Source: Eunapius fragilis
Taxonomy: Eukaryota; Porifera; Demospongiae; Spongillida; Spongillidae
Length of the DNA: 64,000 nt
Reading direction: 5' to 3'
Assembly (NCBI GenBank): GCA_963681505.1
Contig: OY811990.1
Span: 1,547,350-1,611,349 of the forward strand
Part shown: positions 11,632 to 52,739 of the stretch, in pieces
How positions within the stretch are numbered: the stretch's first letter is position 1
Layout of the letters: each line of letters opens with the position of its first letter
The notes under the pieces: model-generated
What the model saw: only the letters and a program-made list of their open reading frames with translations
The model's database searches: none
What the model was told of the DNA's origin: nothing
Position numbers and translations under genes: made by a program

Positions 11632-13296
11632 AATTCCGTATATTGTTCAATGTATGTATTACAACTTCCTCAAATAACTATTTACAACTTGCACATTGTT
11701 TATTTCTACAAAAAAAAACCAAAGATACAAAACACGTTGTTTGTATTTCCTGCAACGGTTATTAAGGTTCTTTTTTTTTTAAGGTTCTTAATGTTACATC
11801 ATAACCTACGCGTAGGCGCGTTAGCCTGCATGTATGCATTACAAAATCCCTTAATTCCAACGTATGAACAGCCAGCCAACGCTTGAAGTAACAACGATCA
11901 ATATAGCAAAGAGGGCTACTTGTCAAGTGGCGGCAGAAACAACGCCAGCATGCTGCTAGTGCTCTGGCTGGGGCACGCCCTTCATTTAGCTCGAGTTGTT
12001 CCGATTTACAAAAAAACTTGCTAGAGCATTCTTCGATTTTTTAGGCAGATATGATTTAAACTCTTTTTGCCATCCAAACACGATTTACAAATTTTGTACT
12101 CTCTCTCTCTCATCAAGATCGTGGGCAATTTTTGTACGCTCCTCCTCCATCTCGATCGTGCAGCTAAAGAGCCGATGGTTGAGTGCGCTCCAAAGCGGAT
12201 TTAAAACGAAGCTCTATGCGTAAGTGTTACATTATTCGAGTTCGAAGTTTTGAATGCGAGGACCATAGGTCGCAATAAAACGCCTACGTGTAGGCTAAAA
12301 CAGCACTTCTCGCCTACATGCAGGCGATCTATCATCAAAGGGGTACAACTGTTTGTCATGTTAGCAAGTAAATAAAAACATTCTCTCTGAGAAAGTTGGT
12401 GGGATATAGGTTTTGCAGGCAAATAGTATACTGGTGTAAAAAGCAAGGAAACAAGTTTTATCAGAAGGGAAAATGTAATAGTCCTATATTTAGCACACTT
12501 CGACTAAGGCATATGCTGTTTCTGTGCTAAATATAGGACTATTACATTTTCCCTTCTGATAAAACTTGTTTCCTTGCTTTTTACACCAGTATACTATTTG
12601 CCTGCAAAACCTATATCCCACCAACTTTCTCAGAGAGAATTGTTTTATTTACTTGTTTCCTTAATTTTTTTAACATCCAAATAGTTTTATAAACATTGCA
12701 CGAACGGCCGGAACCACGCGGGAACATATGTTCCCGCGTGTTCCCGCTGGAAGTTCGTACGTTAAAACCATTCCTATCCCGAGTTATACGTCGACGACGA
12801 CGACGACGGAGGAGAAGAATTGGTCTGGGAATGAGAAAAACACGAGCATTTTTGTTCCATTAGCAAACAGTTTGAAGACTGGAACAAAACATTTAAATGA
12901 CTGTCTTTGCCTTCTGGCTATCCGTTTCTTGGTACGCGAGTTATACAAGGGTCTCGTTTAAAATTTTTTTTTAATGATTTCACGACCCGGGTCAATTCCT
13001 ACATAGGAACTACTAACGTAGTTCCCGATATGTTCAATATTTTCCCCCCTTTTGCCTTGGCTAATAAAGCTGTGACACCTATTCACCAAGGAACAACTGA
13101 CTACTTTGAGGACACGTGTGGGGGTGGCTTACTTGGCGAGAGAGTCACACCGCCCAATGAACTCGGATGGTTTAATCGACTCACAGCAGTACTTTTTTTG
13201 TGCACTGCACTTGGCATCCTAACTGAACAGCATTTGCATGGTTAATTGACTTGGCTTGAGGTCAGCTTCAATCTCTCTCACAACCTATAGTATCTA
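11632..13296 (+). repeat. Composite repeat, copy 1 (segments A-M-B-C)
   Basis: Segment A (11632-12364) recurs at 15588-16335. A hairpin MITE follows (12365-12655). Segment B (about 12680-13010) has a (GAC)n tract and the word ATACGCGAG...GGGTC. It recurs diverged at 15020-15345 and inverted at 56450-56760. Segment C (about 13010-13296) recurs at 17266-17556 with about 1 percent divergence. Segment C holds a 62-codon frame (…GERVTPPNELGWFNRL…) open in both copies, with two amino-acid differences in the shared part. I do not recognise a product. Confidence 0.75.
12365..12655. mobile_element. Hairpin MITE M1 (near-perfect palindrome)
   Basis: A 291-bp foldback. The two arms of about 130 bp each start CAAGTAAATAAAA and match with only one or two mismatches around a short unpaired centre. 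There is no coding capacity. It is inserted after GTTTGTCATGTTAG of segment A, the same site as M3 in copy 2, so the insertion predates the A duplication. Confidence 0.85.
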
Positions 13297-13579
13297 CAAG
13301 TGATAAAAACATTCTCTATGCGAGAAGGTTGGTGGTATATAGGAATCAAAGGCGGTGGTGGTGTAAAAAGCAAGGGAACAAGGATTGTGATTGAAAAGGA
13401 AAAATGAAATAGACCTATATTAGCACACACAGTTAAACATGACGACATGCTGCTAATATAGGTCTATTTCATTTTTCCTTTTCAATCACAATCCTTGTTC
13501 CCTTGCTTTTTACACCACCACCGCCTTTGATTCCTATATACCACCAACCTTCTCGCATAGAGAATGTTTTTATCACTTG
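13297..13579. mobile_element. Hairpin MITE M2 (perfect arms)
   Basis: A 283-bp palindrome starting CAAGTGATAAAAACATTCTC. I find the two arms of about 129 bp identical. It shares ends and several internal words (GGTGTAAAAAGCAAGG) with M1, M3 and M4 but differs from them at many internal positions. It sits exactly at the C|D junction that is continuous in copy 2 (17556). Confidence 0.85.
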
Positions 13580-15019
13580 TTTCCTACATTTTTTGGTAGA
13601 TTTAGTATTGTATTTAGTTCTTGAAAAGTAACCATGTAGCAAGAATGTCAAATGACAGTTTTATTTTAGAATCTCGTGGCCATGCAATTTTTTGAGGTGT
13701 GGGTGTACCATTAAAACACACAGTATTACTATTTAAACAGTAAGTACAAGTATTTCATTTATAACCCAGGAGCATGTCATCTTGTATAGGATATACTGCT
13801 GTATATTCTGGACCAGGATATACTTCTGTATATCCAGGATATATAGCAGGTAGAGCAGGTGGAGCTAATCCTGCAGCTGGACATGGAACCACTCCTGGAC
13901 CTGGACCTGAAACAGGTGATTTAAACAACCATTAGTTAAAACAAATCCTCCACTGGCAAGTGAAGCCATATAATACATCAGACAAAGATTACATGTACCC
14001 ACTGATCTCACGCTATTATCAGATAAACCACAATACGTTGTCATCAGCAACTTTGATACTATTAGATATAAATTATGCACCACAATACACATTAACATTA
14101 TTACGAAATTGTTGTCAGCGAACAGCGTGCACATATTTCAAACAACAGCACGGAGAGAGATGCAATATCTTCCGCTGTAACTGTTGCATAAAATATTTTA
14201 GCGATACACTTTTCATGCTATAATTTATGTCCAGATCCAACATTCATGGTGTAACGCACCTTCGGGGTGGTCGCTTTGATGGTCCTTTCAGTAGCGCGCT
14301 TGACACCTTGTCGTGTCTTGTATTGCACTCGTTTGGCATATCTGTAGGTGTACGAGTGGCTAGTTGTTGCCGGGTTTTTTTTCTGTAAGGGCGGTGGTGT
14401 GGGGGAGACACATTCTAATTGGAGCCTCTTGCTTCACATTATCTGCTGTAGACTGTATACCGTAGTATCTGATCGCGTATGTAGTTCCACCGACAGAATT
14501 CGAAAGTTATGCTATATAAGAAGCTATAGTATAGAAATCAATTCGGTCAAAACAATTATATGCGATAGTGTCGGGTACTTACGTGTATGGTAGTTTTGGC
14601 TTTCATTTCAAGCTGCGTAACGAATGATAAGAGTTGAGAGTAACGCACAGGCGTCATGCAGAAAATGATACCTTGAATATTCGTCAGGAGCCTTCCTATA
14701 ACGTTATCGCTGCTCCATTCCGTTTCTCAACCATTTGGCATTATGGTTGGACATTTATACATGGAGCCGTAGGGACCCGAAAAGGCTCTTGGATTCAGTG
14801 CGTATACCTCTTCCACAGCGTGCGGGAATATTAAGAATTTGAATCACGCCCACGACACGTGGCTATTATTGCATTTAAAAATAGCTAGCTGATGTAATTG
14901 GGTATTTTTAACCGAATACCAAATGAGGTACTATTCGCTTTAGTTAATTGCCCGAACAGTTAGGCGTCTAACAGACCCCCGAAGATAACCTGTGGACGCA
15001 TCCTGAAGCGATTGGTACA
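13580..15019. other. Insertion between segments C and D; one small frame
   Basis: With M2 and B', this forms a block of about 2.05 kb absent from the otherwise collinear copy 2. A 53-codon frame at 13774-13935 (+) starts ATG and encodes Gly/Pro/Tyr-rich repeats (GYTAVYSGPGYTSVYPGY). It could be a degenerate exon or a small peptide gene, but nothing confirms expression. The rest holds no recognised gene. Confidence 0.4.
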
Positions 15020-15550
15020 CTTGGCGTGCTTTACAAACGTTCCTGTCGTGAGTTATACTCTCCGGAAGGAAGAAGAAGAAGAAGAAGAATAAGAAGCCGA
15101 CGGAGGAGAAATTTTAGGTGGGACTGGGTACGGACGATGGGGACGAGTATTTTTGTTCTCTAAAAGTACACCGTCTTGTGACACAAATACAACGCAGAAC
15201 TGTTGTCCTTTTTTATATCGCTCGAATGCCACTAAGAGCGAAGTGACCCGATTCTTAAATGTCCCGCTAGACGTGAGTGACGTTTTTTTAATGACATTCA
15301 TGATACTGTTGGATTCCTATATGGAACCTACTCGCGTAGGTTCCGATATTGTCATATTTGGCAGGAAACTCAGAGCATTCCTCTCCCCACAGCCACATCA
15401 TAGCTGAGCCCCACTGCATAATAATTTGTATTATTTGTATTATTTACACTTAATCACATTTCCGCTATAGAAAATGAAACCTTTATTATTACTATGGTAT
15501 ATGCAAATAGTAAATACATATGTATCTGTTTGCTCTAGTTGTCATAGAAA
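15020..15550 (+). repeat. Diverged segment B' plus segment D
   Basis: 15020-15345 resembles segment B (GAGTTATAC start, GAAGAAGAA/GAC tract, short palindrome GGAACC...GGTTCC at the end). 15345-15550 is repeated nearly identically at 17557-17770 (TATTGTCATATTTGGCAGGA at both starts). Confidence 0.65.
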
Positions 15551-16335
15551 CATCGGGTGTGTCCTCGTCGGAGGACACACCCGATATTAATTCCGTATAT
15601 TGTTCAATGTATGTATTACAACTTCCCCAAATAACTATTTACAACTTGCACATTGTTTATTTCTACAAAAAAAAACCAAAGATACAAAATACGTTGTTTG
15701 TATTTCCTGCAACGGTTATTAAGGTTCTTAATGTTACATCATAACATACGCGTAGGCGCGTTAGCCTGCATGTATGCATTACAAAATCCCTTAATTCCAA
15801 CGTATGAACAGCCAGCCAACGCTTGAAATAACAACGATCAATATAGCAAAGAGGGCTACTTGCCAAGTGGTGGCAGAAAACAACGCTAGAATGCTGCTAG
15901 TACTCTGGCTGGGGCACGCGCGCGCCCTTCATTTAGCTCGAGTTGTTCCAATTAAAAAAAAAACAAAAAAAAAAAACAGAGCACTCTTCGATTTTTAGGC
16001 AGATATGATTTAAATTCTTTTTGCCACCCAGACACGATTTACAAATTTGTGCTCTCTCTCATCAAGATCGTGGCCAATTTTTGTACGCTCCTCCATCTCG
16101 ATCGTGTATCTAAAGAGCCGATGGTTGAATGAGCTCCAAAGTGAATTTAAAACGAAGCTCTATGCTTAAGTGTTACATTATTCGAGATCGACGTTTTATA
16201 CGCCATTGAATGCGAGGACCATAGGTCACAATAAAATGCCTCGTGTAGGCTAAAACGGCACTTTTTGCCTATATGCAGGCGATCTATCATCAAAGGGGTA
16301 CAACTGTTTGTCATGTTAGGATAAAAATTTATATA

Positions 16336-16592
16336 CAAGTAAAGAAAAACATTCTCTGACGAGAAAGCTGGTGATATAGGAATTGGAGGCAAAGGTGGTG
16401 TAGAAATGAAGGAAATAACCTTTTGGGAAAAGAAAAATTAGACAAAAATCCTATATTTAGCACATGTAAATTAGCAGAACCAAAAGAAAGAATTTTTGTC
16501 TCATTTTTCTTTCCCATGTTCCCTTCATTTTTACTGCACCTTTGCCTCCAATTCCTATATCACCACTTTCTCGTTAGAGAATGTTTTTCTTG
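16336..16592. mobile_element. Hairpin MITE M3 (decayed arms)
   Basis: A 257-bp foldback with CAAGTAAAGAAAAACATTCTC at the left and the mirrored GAGAATGTTTTTCTTG at the right. The right arm has lost several bases, so pairing is poorer than in M1, M2 and M4. Confidence 0.75.
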
Positions 16593-16638
16593 TTTCCTTT
16601 ATTTATTATTATTTTATGTATTGTCGAGCGAGATAAGA

Positions 16639-16726
16639 TAGTCTCGTTCCCAGGCCCAAGTACGTCACAGCTGCGGATGGATTACATCACCGCAACGTGA
16701 CGTACTTGGGCCTGGGAACGAGACTA
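16639..16726. mobile_element. Short foldback, TAGTCTCGTTCCCAGG family
   Basis: An 88-bp element with 30-bp inverted ends (TAGTCTCGTTCCCAGGCCCA...). Its centre word CAGCTGCGGATGGATTACAT also occurs in the right end of the element at 49668-50465. The TIRs resemble those at 57977-58508 and 61095-62068, so these form one family. Confidence 0.75.
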
Positions 16727-18056
16727 CTTCAAAGAAGCAAAAGTATCAGCGGTGCGAGCTTCTAAGCGCATCGCTAGAACAGAATTCTGACGAGGTACGA
16801 GCTACAGACGCCCGATTTTTTTCAGGATCTGTTCTGTAGCTGTCACGAGCAGACGCCCGCTTTTTTTTTCAGGATCAGCATTGTACCAAACGCGGGTGGA
16901 CTCTAACTCGTCGTCTCGATTTTGGGAGTATTCCTCTAGTCGTTTAGCTCTCCTCTTTTGATTACTGAATATAGGTAGTTGACAATTTTTTTCAAATTTA
17001 TTTTTTCGCAATAAATTGTATACCACTGGAAAGAGCAAAATTTCCATGCGAGTACCACGTAATTTTAAAGATCAAAATAAAAACGATCGGTAATGTACGC
17101 GAATGAATGGGATGCGTAAAACAAAAACTGTCCCGGTTGTGTTTCTATTCATTACAGAGATATTTATAAGTGCGCAAGCTTAACCAAAACCTTAACACAC
17201 ATAGTCTGACTAGTATTATACATAGAGATTCACTTAACACTGCTTGATTATGTGATTTTCATAAACGTAGTTCCTGATATGTTCAAAATTCCCCCCCCCC
17301 CCCCCCCCCCCCTTTTCCTTGACTAATATAGCTGTGACACCTATTCACCAAGGAACAACTGACTACTTTGAGGACACGTGTGGGGGTGGCTTACTTGGCG
17401 AGAGAGTCACACCGCCCAATGAACTCGGATGGTTTAATCGACTCACAGCAGTACTTTTTTTGTGCACTGCATTTGGCATCCTAACTGAACAGTATTTGCA
17501 TGGTTAATTGACTTGGCTTGAGGTCAGCTTCAATCTCTCTCACAACCTATAGTATCTATTGTCATATTTGGCAGGAAACTCAGAGCATTCCTCTCCCCAC
17601 AGCCACATCATAGCTGAGCCCCACTGCATAATAATTTGTATTATTTGTATTATTTACACTTAATCACATTTCCGCTATAGAAAATGAAACCTTTATTATT
17701 ACTATGGTATATGCAAATAGTAAATACATATATATCTGTTTGCTCCAGTTGCCATAGAAATATCAAGTGTGTTTGGAAAACAGACTCTTTCATTCGTAAA
17801 GGATCTTGCTTGTCGTGTTCGTAAGGTGTCAGGGGAAGTGAAGTCCTTTCCATACTCACTTCGACGCCTCGCTGCATGTAGCCGTACAGCGAGGTAATGC
17901 TGTCTCAGTCCTGGGCACCTTTGCGAGCGAAGATTGCCTTGTTTTTGAGGACAGTGATGCATATTATTATTTGTTATTCAGTGTAACTGTGTTAAGTTAT
18001 ATTAGTCTAATTTTATTATTATGTAAATACCGGCACCGTAAATCCAAATTATTATG

Positions 18057-18610
18057 TGTGTGGGAAGGGAGGAAGGAGAAGGGGAGGAGGGAAAGGAGGG
18101 AGTAGGGGATGGAGGGCCGGAGAAGGGGAGGGAAGGGAGGGTGTAGCTCCTTCCCTTCCCTCCTCCCTACCCTTCTAGACCTTCCTCCCTCCCTTCTCGC
18201 CCATCCTTTATACAGAAGGGGGGGAGGAAGGGAAGGAGAGGGAAGGAGGTGGAGGGAAGGGAGGGAGAAGTGTAGGGAGGAAGGAGGAGGGGAGGGAGGA
18301 AGGAGGAGGGGAGAGAGGAAGGAGGAGGGGCGGGAGGAAGGAGGAGGGAAGGGTGGAGGAGGGAAAGGAGGGAAGAGAAGGGAGGGAGGAAGGAGGAGGG
18401 GAGGGAGGAGGAGGGAAGGAGGGAAGAGAAAAGGGGGAGGAACTAGGAAGGGAGGGAAGGGGAGGGAGGGGAAGGGAAGGGAGGGAAGAGAGAAGGGAAG
18501 GGTAGGGAAGGAGGGAGGAGGAGGGAGTAGGGGATGGAGAGAGAAGGAAGGAAGGGAGGAGCAGGGAGGAAGAAGGAGGGAAGGGAGGGAGTAGGGGATG
18601 GAGGGAGAAT
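18057..18610. repeat. Purine-rich GGGA/GGAA tract
   Basis: About 550 bp of almost pure G/A on the plus strand (GGAGGGAAGG-type units), prone to triplex or G-quadruplex formation. It lies 360 bp upstream of the kinase start codon. Long frames across it are low-complexity artefacts. Confidence 0.85.
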
Positions 18611-18968
18611 GATTGGTTTCAACACGCGTTTTAAAAAGTAAACCATTAAATTGGTCTAAATTTTTGGTTATAACAGGAAGCCAATTCCATTGGGATCTTT
18701 GGTTTACCGTGGCAACCAATTTATTTGCAGTGTGGGTCTGTTTGGGATACATTGTTTCAACAACAAATGCAGCAAATAATATGAATGTGCACGTCGAGCA
18801 TGAGATTGTTTTCAAGAATTGGTTCGATCTCTGTCTCAGCTATTGTTGCGTAATGACTATTATACCACATCATTGAGTATGAGATTGGGAATTATTAATG
18901 CCATCGCGCACTTATTAATTAACTATGAATATATATTGAAGGCACATGCACAAAACCGCGAAACAGAT

Positions 18969-48529
<29,561 letters not shown>

Positions 48530-48834
48530 TTTATGGGTGTGTCCATCTCTAATGTGCATGACAATATGTGTCTTGTTTACGGATGTTTGTCTTATTTTGA
48601 TGTCTGTTGTGAACTCTGTTGTGTATGTCACTATTTTCACGTATATCTCACAATTGTTTGTTTACAACTTACAATTTATTGTCTGTAACTTTTATGAATG
48701 TCAAACTATGACAAGCTGAGGCAGCCCGCAGCGCCATATATTTCTGCAACTGCTTGAGATTTTGAAATTAGGCTGTTACTTTCCTGATTGCAATCCAAAG
48801 GTCTTCGGTTGTCAAGGCCACTTCTAGTGTCCAC
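48530..48834. other. 3' flank of the kinase gene
   Basis: No canonical AATAAA is seen within 300 bp of the stop; variants such as TATGAATG occur near 48690. No other feature is recognised. Confidence 0.4.
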
Positions 48835-49015
48835 AAAACGCGTTACAGCAAAAAAAAAAACGCAATTCCCCCAATTGATTTGTCACTTACATTCTGGTAC
48901 ATAATGTTAACAGTTTGTACCAGGTATGTAAACATTTTGTACCATAATGTAAGCGACAAATCAATTGAAAATCAAGAATTGATACGATTCGACGCGTTTT
49001 TTTTTTGCTGTGAAC
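48835..49015. mobile_element. Palindromic MITE, about 180 bp
   Basis: The left arm AACGCGTTACAGCAAAAAAA ... AATTGATTTGTCACTTACAT is mirrored by ATGTAAGCGACAAATCAATT ... AACGCG/TTTTTTTTTGCTGTGA at the right. The centre has GTACATAATG...GTACCATAATG. Confidence 0.75.
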
Positions 49016-49667
49016 ACTGCATGGGCGCCAAACAGCAGTGCTTTCCATGCAACCGATTGTGTAATCTACGCATACGATTCGGATACTACATGTATGTTGA
49101 AAGAATCACTACGCCTTTACTTTACAACTTGATACTTTAGTCTAATATAGGTGTTTACTGCGTCCGGGTTGCCAGGCCGGCTAGGGGTAAGATGCTAGGC
49201 GTGAGAACACGTATTGGGCCTCCTTCCCCCAATGCCCAAAGCCGGGTCCCTACGCCCAGTGGGATGCGGAAACCTGTTACAAACCAGGATCTGTGGGAAT
49301 ACAATCCCCAGGAACTTGTGTAGCAGTAGCACAAACCATAGCTAGATACTTAAGGGGGGCATTTATTTACTCACAAAGGTTGGAAACTAATTTATTTATT
49401 CTCTTCTCATGCGATGGACAACTGTTCTGCAAATGTGTGCGATATTTCCAATCAGGATGGGAACCACTATTTTTAATTTTACCTTTCCCTCCTCAACAAA
49501 AAGCTCGCTCTGTGAGAGTGTGGATGGATATTCACATCTTCCTTTCTTCCTCCGAATGGACCAGCTCAGTTGCATGATATGTGTGGTGAGCTGGTAATTA
49601 ATCGTGACGTCACCTGGTGCATGGCCAAATTTGTAAAAGCGAACGTTAGCGACGGTATACGGATAGC
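49016..49667. other. Intergenic, no gene recognised
   Basis: Only short frames are present and no domain motif was found. Confidence 0.5.
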
Positions 49668-50465
49668 TAGTTAGAACCATGCACACTCACAGCTGCGGAT
49701 GGCGCTACGCGTCTAACAAAAGTTGTAAGTAGATTTTACGTAATAAATGTGACGTCAAAAGTCTCAATTAACGTCATTCGGTGTATATCTACACCAACGA
49801 ATTCCCCTTCTAAGTTCTATCGCACTATAGACCCGAACTTCTACGCCATGCATGCATCATTTTCGAACAGTTCGCCGAAGTCTTCTCCCAGTCCCAGGGC
49901 GCGGCCCGGTCTCTGAAGGCCACGTCAGTCTCTTCTACAAGGTACTCCAAGTAGCGCACTCCCTCGTCAAGGAGTCCTCCATGTGCTTCATCCCGGAGAC
50001 CTGGCACACGTTCCTCAAGTCCCTCCTGAGGATCGCCAACAATACCCTTTCCCCTCCCCTCTAACCCAACGACTCCATCGGGGGCAAACTGCACGAGCAC
50101 GTGATACACGTCCTCTTCGAGAGCTGGCTGAGGGCCTGCTCAGAGTGCTTCCCAAACCCTGTCCACTGGAAGTCCCCCCGCGAGCTCTGCTGCTGTTGGC
50201 GCCACCACCCGAGCCTGGTCCTCTGCTGGAACAGCGTCACCCTCTCCCTCGCCACTTGCCAATACCATTAGTAACTATTAATAGAAGTGCTATATTACAC
50301 TCAATAATTAATTTATTACACTCTAGATCTGACGTCACGGGTGCTCTGCATTCTGATTGTGCGCCTAAATCCAGGCGCACGTTGAGCATTTCACCAGACC
50401 CTACCCTCGCGTAGCGGTGATGTAATCCATCCGCAGCTGTGAGTGTGGGTCTGGGTACGAGACGA
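49668..50465 (+). mobile_element. Mutator-like (Pack-type) element carrying a host gene fragment
   Basis: The left end (…CACACTCACAGCTGCGGATGG at about 49680) is mirrored by the right end (CCATCCGCAGCTGTGAGTGT near 50426-50446, continuing GGGTCTGGGTACGAGAC). The TIR word matches the foldback at 16639-16726, and the outer GTCTCGTxCCCAG matches that whole family. The interior is a RalGAP-beta fragment rather than a transposase. The left outermost 20 bp are diverged. Confidence 0.7.
49852..50272 (+). pseudogene. RALGAPB: RalGAP beta subunit N-terminal fragment, intronless, with internal stop
   Basis: One frame reads YKVLQVAHSLVKESS, ETWHTFLKSLLRIANNTL, a TAA at 50062-50064, then HVIHVLFESWLRACSECFP, HWKSPRELCCCWRHHP and SLVLCWNSVTLSLA. 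The order and words (ARESS.., ETWE..L.FLL.IN, GVLFE.WL.AC..CFP, YWKTA.E...NWRHHPA) match the N-terminal helical region of RalGAP beta, the regulatory partner in the RalA/RalB GTPase-activating complex. The region spans about 140 residues without an intron. GC content is much higher than the flanks. The stop and missing ends make it non-functional as a RalGAP. Confidence 0.8.
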
Positions 50466-51763
50466 AAGGATAGCGACCATCGATGTACGGAGTGTGGGAA
50501 TACCAAGCTTAAGGCAATCGATCCAATCGTCTCTTTCCCAAGGATCCAGTTAGGCAAGCTCTTCTAGAGAGAGTATGCTCCAGGCATTTTCGTAATGGCC
50601 GGGATCCCAGTAATTCTCCAAGTCTTTGTTAGGCAAGCAATTGGCTTATCCTATCAAACAGGACTCAAGAGCAAAGTGAGTTAAGAATAGAAGATCAACT
50701 ATACCAGCAACAATCGTACAGCAGGACACCTGAGCGTGGAAGCACTTCTAGTTCAGCCTGCTCCTGCATGGTTTAAACGCGTCTGACATTGCTACTACTC
50801 CTAATTCAGTTGTAGACACTACTACTTCTCAGTCTTTTTGAACAACTACCCTGGCTTTTAATAGTACTCAACCTCAACTCCAGAGAGCCCAGGTTGGTGA
50901 GCATGCAATTTTGATACAAATTACACTCTACATGAATTAAACCTGGACCTAGTGGACTATACCTGGACCTAGTGGACTATACCTGGACCTAGTGGACTAC
51001 CTAATGGACTATACCTGGACCTATGGGTCAATATGGCAGGCAGGGAGGGGGATGGGATATTTCTTAGGTACATAAATTCTGATACCATTTTGCATAAGTT
51101 TTCCATGATGTAGACAAGTAGGACAGCCAAATTCTCCATTATATTGTTTTCACACAAAACACTCGCTTTAGCTCATGGAACACTTCTTTGCATCATGGTT
51201 TCCATTCATGCAGGACTTCAGGCAGTACTGGGAGAGAGTCATGGCAAAGAGGTGCGTGGTGTGTGATATGTGTGGTGGATGTGTAATGTGTGGTGTATGT
51301 GATGCTTAATGTACTGTGATGTGTGTGTGATGTAATCATTGCATCACACACATCACAATATGTGTGCATGCGCACATTGGACTACATGTGAATAGTAATA
51401 ACTTCTTCTTTTCTGCAAGTAAAGAAACATTGTCACTGTCTCTGTGAAGCCACTGTGTAAGGATGGCCTGGTAAGTACACCACTTCAGTTGCCTCATCAC
51501 AAATCATTTGTGCTCTAAACTTGCACATCGCCAGCAACATTATTAGTTGTTTAGTTGTTTAGTTTCTATTGTATTATTATACTGTCCCTGCGAGGTTCTT
51601 CATAAGGATTAGTACTCCTCCATAGAGATGTATACATTGCTTTTTATAATGATTTTATTTTATTTTTATTTTAAATTGTGTGTGCGTTTTCAACTGTTAC
51701 TGACAATTTTGCACCCCTTTTTTATGGCATGTGATGTCCCATAAAGCATGGCCCATTTCCCTA
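50466..51763. other. Intergenic with a short tandem repeat
   Basis: Four units of ACCTGGACCTAGTGGACTAT lie at 50940-51020. An inverted GTGTGATGTAATC...GATTACATCACAC-like stretch lies near 51320-51355. Two short AG/GT-bounded segments (51214-51251 and 51427-51471) could be exon relics, unproven. Confidence 0.4.
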
Positions 51764-51930
51764 AATGGGAGGGGGTAGGGGACGGTCAGATTGGCATAGT
51801 GGTGTAATCCCTGTGTTATCACAGTGCAAGGTCAGTGGTTCAAATCACACCAAGGTACAAATTTGCAAATTAGCACAAATGCAGATAATGCAAGGTCAAC
51901 ATAGCACGCACCTCACCATAAGCACAATGT
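51764..51930 (+). mobile_element. tRNA-derived SINE, copy 1
   Basis: Pol III A box TGGCATAGTGG (51792-51802) and B box GGTTCAAATC (51837-51846) are spaced as in a tRNA head, but no cloverleaf is possible over the whole. The upstream word GGGAGGGGGTAGGGG is shared with copy 2. Confidence 0.65.
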
Positions 51931-52263
51931 GCACTAACTAGTACCCAATCCTTGCCCAAACCCCACAGAGTGATGTAGCAAAACAGCCAATCCTTGCCCA
52001 AACCCCACAGAGTGATGTAGCAAAACAGCCCAACCCAGGCAGTCCAGTGATATTACCTCATTAAATAACCTATTTATGCACTGTATTTTAAAGCAGATAT
52101 GTAATCCTCCTTTCACTATCTAGTGTGCTACTGTATAATGAGGTCCATACAGTTTAAACTTTGTTTTTGCCCCCCCCCCCCCACTAGCTGTACTAAAACC
52201 TAACCTGACAAAAATACTCCATACATTATGCACTTGATATGCCATATATGCCATACTTCTTAC

Positions 52264-52400
52264 CATGAATGGGAGGGGTAGGGTATGATTGAACTGGCAT
52301 AGTGGTGATTGCTCATAGCACTCTGAAGTGCAATACAAACCAAAAAACCATAACCATAAATCCTAAGCAATGTCAATTGCAATTGGGTACCAAATAAACC
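52264..52400 (+). mobile_element. tRNA-derived SINE, copy 2 (B box lost)
   Basis: It shares GGGAGGGGTAGGG and the A box TGGCATAGTGG (52295-52305) with copy 1. No B box is recognisable. A 36-bp tandem duplication (CCAAATAAACCTAAACATGT core) follows at 52388-52460. Confidence 0.55.
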
Positions 52401-52739
52401 TAAACATGTAATCTGAACTAACACCAAATAAACCTAAACATGTAATCTGAACTAACACAAGAATATTTTATGAACAGGGCATAGGTACATTAGCTCGTAC
52501 ATAGAATCTCTGATTGTGAGTGTCATTGTGAGAATGTGGTTGCATGGCACAAATTCTTTGCAGAAGTGAAGATAAGGAATTGCAATACAGCTAGATGGGA
52601 TGATCATTTTGTCATGAGTCGGGCGCTCGACTGGATGTTTGAAGCATAGATTCTATTTGCATATGGGCTATGAAAGTTAATAACTTGATTATTAGTGACG
52701 CACGCTAAATGTTACTAGAGCGGGATCATTTGCTGGGGT

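Larger units (their letters stand above)
15588..17556 (+). repeat. Composite repeat, copy 2 (A'-M3-...-C')
   Basis: A' (15588-16335) is collinear with 11632-12364 at roughly 95 percent identity. M3 follows at the same position as M1. C' (17266-17556) is nearly identical to C and runs straight into D' (17557-17770). The middle (16600-17266) does not match B. It includes the foldback at 16639-16726 and a short duplication of CAGACGCCCG...TTTTCAGGATC near 16806-16880. Confidence 0.7.

Noticed and set aside
14228..14386. Small frame starting MSRSNIHGVTHLRGGRF
   Set aside because: No homology, ends in a poly-T run, and the opposite strand is equally open in part.
18109..18594. Gly/Arg/Glu-rich or Pro/Ser-rich ORFs in the purine tract
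   Set aside because: Low-complexity DNA without start context or homology.
51204..51475. Two short segments with acceptor/donor sites (DFRQYWERVMAKR and NIVTVSVKPLCKDGL)
   Set aside because: The junction is in phase but too short to identify, and no further exons were found within 1 kb on either side.
51781..51860. Functional tRNA gene
   Set aside because: A and B boxes are present but acceptor stem and cloverleaf cannot be formed. A SINE head explains it better.
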